A DNA stretch of 64,000 nucleotides from Impatiens glandulifera (Eukaryota; Streptophyta; Magnoliopsida; Ericales; Balsaminaceae): positions 38,139,758-38,203,757 of the forward strand of contig NC_061862.1 in assembly GCF_907164915.1 (NCBI RefSeq), read 5' to 3'. A program made the position numbers and the translations under genes. The notes under the pieces are model-generated. The model saw nothing but the letters and a program-made list of their open reading frames with translations, searched no databases and was not told where the DNA came from. Shown here in pieces: positions 60,465 to 64,000 of the stretch (within the stretch, counting starts at the first letter, position 1; each line of letters opens with the position of its first letter).

Positions 60465-61643
60465 ATGTCTATCATCAACGAGATCCCTCTGTTTTCGAAA
60501 GATAACTACGACTATTGAATGATGAGAATGCAAGTTCACTTGGCTGCTCTTGATTGTGATATGTGGAGTGTCATTACTGATGGTCCCATAAAAATTTCAA
60601 AGCCAAGATGTGAGTGGACAACTGAAGATAAGATGACGAACAACCTGGATAATATGGCCAAAAATATCTTGTATCAATCGATCAACATGAAAATATTCTA
60701 TGAGATCAATTCATGCTCCTCTGCTAAGGAAATTTGGGAGAAGCTAATTCAGATCTATGGTCGAAACGCTCAAGCAAAGAAGAACCAGAAAGATCATAAA
60801 GTCTTCATGTGTGTTGAGAACAAATCCAAATGGGCCGATAGCGACTCAAAGGATTCTCCTATTGAAAAGGATACTGAAACCATCACATGCTTGATGGTAG
60901 ATGATCAATCTAAGGTAAATGATATTTCCCAACCAGAATTTCCCAACAAAGAGTTAACTACTGCACTCAATGACATGGCCATTGAGTACAAGAAGTTATT
61001 AGATTCCTTTTATAAAATGAAAGTAAAATATGAGACAAACACTTTTTCTTCACACAAAGTTTTTGAATCAAATGTCCTTGAAAAGAAAGTAGTTGAGATT
61101 TCATCCGAGAATGAGATGCTCAAAGAATGAATCCAAACTATTTCTTCTGAAAACAAAAGGTTAAACTACGTTGTTAGTGAGTGGACAAGGTCTAGAGAAG
61201 CTGTCAAATATCAGATTAGTCTGTTGAAGCTTGCTGGATCTAAATCCGGTTTAGGATTTGATAACAATGACCCAAACCAGTCCCACAAAAAGTCAAACTC
61301 ACCAACTGACAAGCTTAAGCCAATAAGTTTTGTTAAAGGGAGTTTAACTTACACTAAATCTGATCCAATTCATGAAGAGCTAGCTTTGAAGAATGAAATA
61401 ACTTATGTTCCGCCGACTGTTAGCTGGCTGAAAAATAAGTTAAATGCATCAAGTAAGTCTAGCAATCTGAAACCTGACAAGAAGTCAAGCATTTCTAAAA
61501 TAAAATCATCTTCAAAGACTAAGGGATCAGAGGCTAGCAAGAAGGCGTCTGCTATGTCAAAATCATACGCATTAATCACAACACAAAATGGGAAATCCAT
61601 CAGAATAACTCAAATATGGATTCCTAAGGGACTGATTGACTGA
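60465..61643 (+). pseudogene. Copia element 3 gag
   Basis: Starts MSIINEIPLFSKDNYDY, then a TGA where this family has tryptophan, then MMRMQVHLAALDCDMWSVIT and MAKNILYQSINMKIFYEINS, CSSAKEIWEKLIQIYG: the UBN2 gag fold of Ty1/copia. It continues SKWADSDSKDSPIEKD, a coiled-coil-like segment (60950-61220, one stop at 61128) and a lysine/serine-rich tail (61430-61560). The CCHC knuckle expected between the gag core and SKWADSD is missing, apparently by deletion near 60770. Forms the particle in intact relatives. Confidence 0.82.
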
Positions 61644-61689
61644 GGACCCAATTGAATGTGGGTACCAAACGATTGTAAATATTATTTTG

Positions 61690-62225
61690 TGTAGGTACAT
61701 GTGAGTGACGGCTTGGAGGAATCTGTTTGGTATTTGGATAGCGGTTGTTCCAGACATATGACAAGAAATAGACGACTTCTCTCTAATGTAGCAGATTGTT
61801 CTGGACCTAAGATCACTTTTGGTGACAACAAGAAGGTTAAGACCATGGGTAAGGGTAAGATTATCCATGGTAATCTAACCATTAATGATGTGTTACTTCT
61901 TGACAATTTGTGATATAACTTAATTAGTATTAGTCAATTATGTGATAATGGTTTGTCATTTGATTTTCAAACTCATGTATGCCTTGTTAAGGATCAACAT
62001 GGTAATACGTTATTAATTGGAAGTAGAGTAGGAAATTCATATAAAATGAACTGGGAGAATAAAGCATCTAATCCTATGTGCATGATTGTCAAAAATGACC
62101 AGAAATGGATATGGCATTAAAGGTTAAACCATCTAAATTTCAAAACCATCAACAACATTTGTTCGAATAATCTAGTATTCGATTTTCCTAAACTACAGTT
62201 TTTTAAGGACAAGATATGTTCTGCT
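61690..62225 (+). pseudogene. Copia element 3 protease and GAG-pre-integrase
   Basis: WYLDSGCSRHMTRNRRLLSN holds the aspartic protease motif DSG; ITFGDNKKVKTMGKGKI and INDVLLLDNL follow. After a TGA, NLISISQLCDNGLSFDF, then RLNHLNFKTINNICSNNLV and ICSAC give the HHCC zinc finger that precedes integrase. Several stops (for example near 62116) interrupt it. Confidence 0.85.
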
Positions 62226-62743
62226 TGCTAGTTAAGAAAACAGGGAGATCATCATTCAAAAGTAAAGGGAAATCCCAATTCAGCTGCTGCTTAGAACTGT
62301 TTGGTCCAATTCCTGTGAAAAGCATAGGAGGAATGAGATTCGCCCTAATTGTTATTGATGATTTCTCACGATTTACATGGGTTGCATTTTTACAATCAAA
62401 GGATAAAACTGTTGAAAATTTGATTAGAATCTTTAAAAGAATTCAGAATCATAAATCTTTGAATATTGCTTGCATTAGAAGTGATCAGGGAATTGAGTTC
62501 ACAAACAGATACCTTTTCTCTTATCTCGAGGAGTCTGGAATTAGGAACGAGTTGTCTAGTGCCAGAACTCCACAGCAGAATGACATTGCTGAGAGAAGAG
62601 TGAGGACTCTGAAGGAAGCAGCGAGATCTATGCTAGCTGAATTAGACATTCCTCAGAAGTTCTGGGCAGAAGCAATTAACACAGCTTGTTACACACAAAA
62701 TCGGTCAATAATTAACAAATTTTTTGATAAAAAATCCCTATGA
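62216..62743 (+). pseudogene. Copia element 3 integrase
   Basis: Open for 175 codons. GRSSFKSKGKS leads into LFGPIPVKSIGGMRFALIVI, DDFSRFTWVAFLQSKDK, CIRSDQGIEFTNRYLFSYLE and ARTPQQNDIAERRVRTLKEA. The D…D…E residues lie in VIDDFSR, IRSDQG and IAERRV, with the usual QQNG changed to QQND. The frame breaks after FFDKKSL. It is the best preserved domain of this element; the first catalytic aspartate is partly uncertain because the stretch before LFGP is decayed. Confidence 0.82.
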
Positions 62744-62759
62744 ATTGAATTACGGAAGA

Positions 62760-63563
62760 ATTCCTACAGTTTAGTACTTTAAAGTATTCAGGTGTAAATG
62801 TTTTATCCATAACAATGGAAAGGTTTATTTGATCGCTTTTGATGCTAAAGCAGATGCTGGATTCATGCTGGGATATTCCTCAGTAAGCAAGGCTTACAGA
62901 GTATATAACAACAGAACACAAACTGTTGAGGAATCCCTTCATGTCATCTTTGATGAGCCTGTTGAGAGTAACTCCATCGATCCCATTGACCTCGCTAACA
63001 GATTAAAAGCAACGAGTCTTGAGTCTGTAAGTGAGGATGAAACTCTAGATAAACGGATTTCGTTGTCTGATCTTGTGGATGATCCGGTTGAAATCCAACT
63101 AGACGTACAAACTCATATTCAACAAACTGTTGAGAGTTCGGACGTCGCAGAGTCACTTGTTCAGATGATCAATCCTTTAGGATCCAACTTCATATGGAAC
63201 AAGAATCATCCACCAGAATTGATCATCGGGAATCCTAACTCTCCTCGTAGGACCAAACGCCAATTGATGGATGAAATGGTCAATTCTGCCTTTATTTCTC
63301 AAATTGAACCCAATAAAATTGGTGAAGTTGTGGTTGATCCAGACTAGATCAATGCAATGCAAGAGGAGTTAAACCAATTTGTGAGAAATAAAGTGTGACA
63401 TCTAACTCCTAGACCGATAGATCAGACAGTCATTGGAACAAAATGGGTCTTTAGAAACAAGCTTAGTGAAGGTGGCCTAGTTATTAGAAACAATGCCCGT
63501 TTAGTTGCTCAAGGATACAGACAGGAGGAAGGCATCGACTTTGATGATTCCTTTGCACCCGTA
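62760..63563 (+). pseudogene. Copia element 3 linker and RT N-terminus (truncated)
   Basis: FDAKADAGFMLGYSSVSKAY and TQTVEESLHVIFDEP form the integrase C-terminal linker. RT begins MQEELNQFVRNKV, stop, [40 protein letters not shown] and ends at PVG (63563), where LTR sequence starts abruptly. The catalytic YVDD, thumb and RNase H are deleted. Confidence 0.85.
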
Positions 63564-64000
63564 GGTTGAACATAGTCTGTTCTGTTCAACAGTGAGCTAG
63601 CCGTGCAACTGTATTTGATTCTAAGAAAAGTATAGTGAATCTAGTGCCGACCCTGAGATTTGGGCTGCCCCAGCCTCTCGGGTAGAAAAAATCGATATTT
63701 TTGTTGTTGCCCTAAGTCTAATTTAAAAAATTGATTAAAAAAATAACTTTGGGTGAGATTTGAACCCATGATCAACTAAAAAATTTACATACTTATCTTC
63801 CACCACTAAACTACAACACATTTTAATTAAAATCATAAAAAATTTAATAAAATATCTTACTAATCTAATAATTAGACTGCCCTGGGGATTGGGCTGCTCT
63901 AGTCCAAGGGCTTGCCGGGCTTACCCTAGGGCCAGCCCTGAGTGAATCCTTCCGGTGGTTGGAAGAAGGGTGACGTAAGAGAGTTTTGCTCCGAACATCC
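63564..64000 (+). repeat. 3' LTR of copia element 3 (5' part deleted, split by a MITE)
   Basis: 63565-63641 matches 60112-60189 and 63942-64000 matches 60183-60241, apart from the intervening MITE. The join to RT occurs at GTTGAA. The LTR continues past the window edge. Confidence 0.85.
63634..63948. mobile_element. hAT-type MITE with internal tRNA-like segment
   Basis: AGTGAATC at 63634-63641 is duplicated at 63941-63948, an exact 8-bp target duplication, and the uninterrupted site is seen in the 5' LTR near 60183. The 299-bp element starts TAGTGCCGACCCTGAG and ends, inverted, CAGGGCTGGCCCTAGG. On the minus strand it contains TAGTTTAGTGG (63803-63813) and GGTTCAAATCT (63756-63766), good matches to pol III A and B boxes and 36 bp apart. 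No protein is encoded. Confidence 0.85.

Overview
The window looks like intergenic heterochromatin from a flowering plant, probably a eudicot. It is very AT-rich, with long (TA)n tracts. Every recognisable coding remnant belongs to a plant transposable-element family: Ty3/gypsy chromoviruses, Ty1/copia, an L1-type LINE, hAT DNA transposons and a DNA-transposon-like repeat carrying a Ulp1 (C48) peptidase gene. I see no convincing host gene, rRNA, complete tRNA or CRISPR. I cannot name the species.

Layout. 1-2085 is the 3' end of a plus-strand gypsy chromovirus (RNase H end, intact-looking integrase, chromodomain, polypurine tract, 401-bp 3' LTR). It sits inside the LTR of repeat unit A (2091-9127): a decayed minus-strand copia element, an AT-rich foldback element and a hAT transposase tail. 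Unit A recurs as unit B (16920-23908), which keeps the gypsy-free target site. Between them lie copy C of the Ulp1-bearing repeat (9128-13085), a dispersed repeat (13199-13743) and a foldback element whose arms are simple repeats of an AACACG/CGTGTT vocabulary (14501-15894). 23909-32751 is AT-rich DNA with long microsatellites and a diverged 1.7-kb tandem duplication. 32752-33860 and 39821-41163 are non-autonomous hAT elements with 8-bp target duplications; between them are another tandem duplication and a second AACACG/CGTGTT foldback array centred on a 30-bp perfect palindrome.

42300-49030 is copy D of the Ulp1-bearing repeat, split by a 2.4-kb solo LTR with a duplicated promoter. 49400-57010 is a LINE whose ORF1 is split by a minus-strand gypsy deletion derivative and whose endonuclease is split by a GC-rich insert; its reverse transcriptase is gone. 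57011-60000 is AT-rich, with LTR relics. 59930-64000 is a plus-strand copia pseudo-element truncated in its RT, whose 3' LTR carries a 299-bp hAT-type MITE with a tRNA-like A/B-box pair inside.

The parts do not form a pathway. They record nested insertion, deletion and duplication. Orders that can be read off: copia decay, then A/B duplication, then the gypsy insertion at 2086; LINE, then gypsy-2 insertion, then internal deletion; Ulp1-bearing repeat D, then solo LTR; copia LTR, then MITE. Many frames are broken, so most coding entries are pseudogene fragments.
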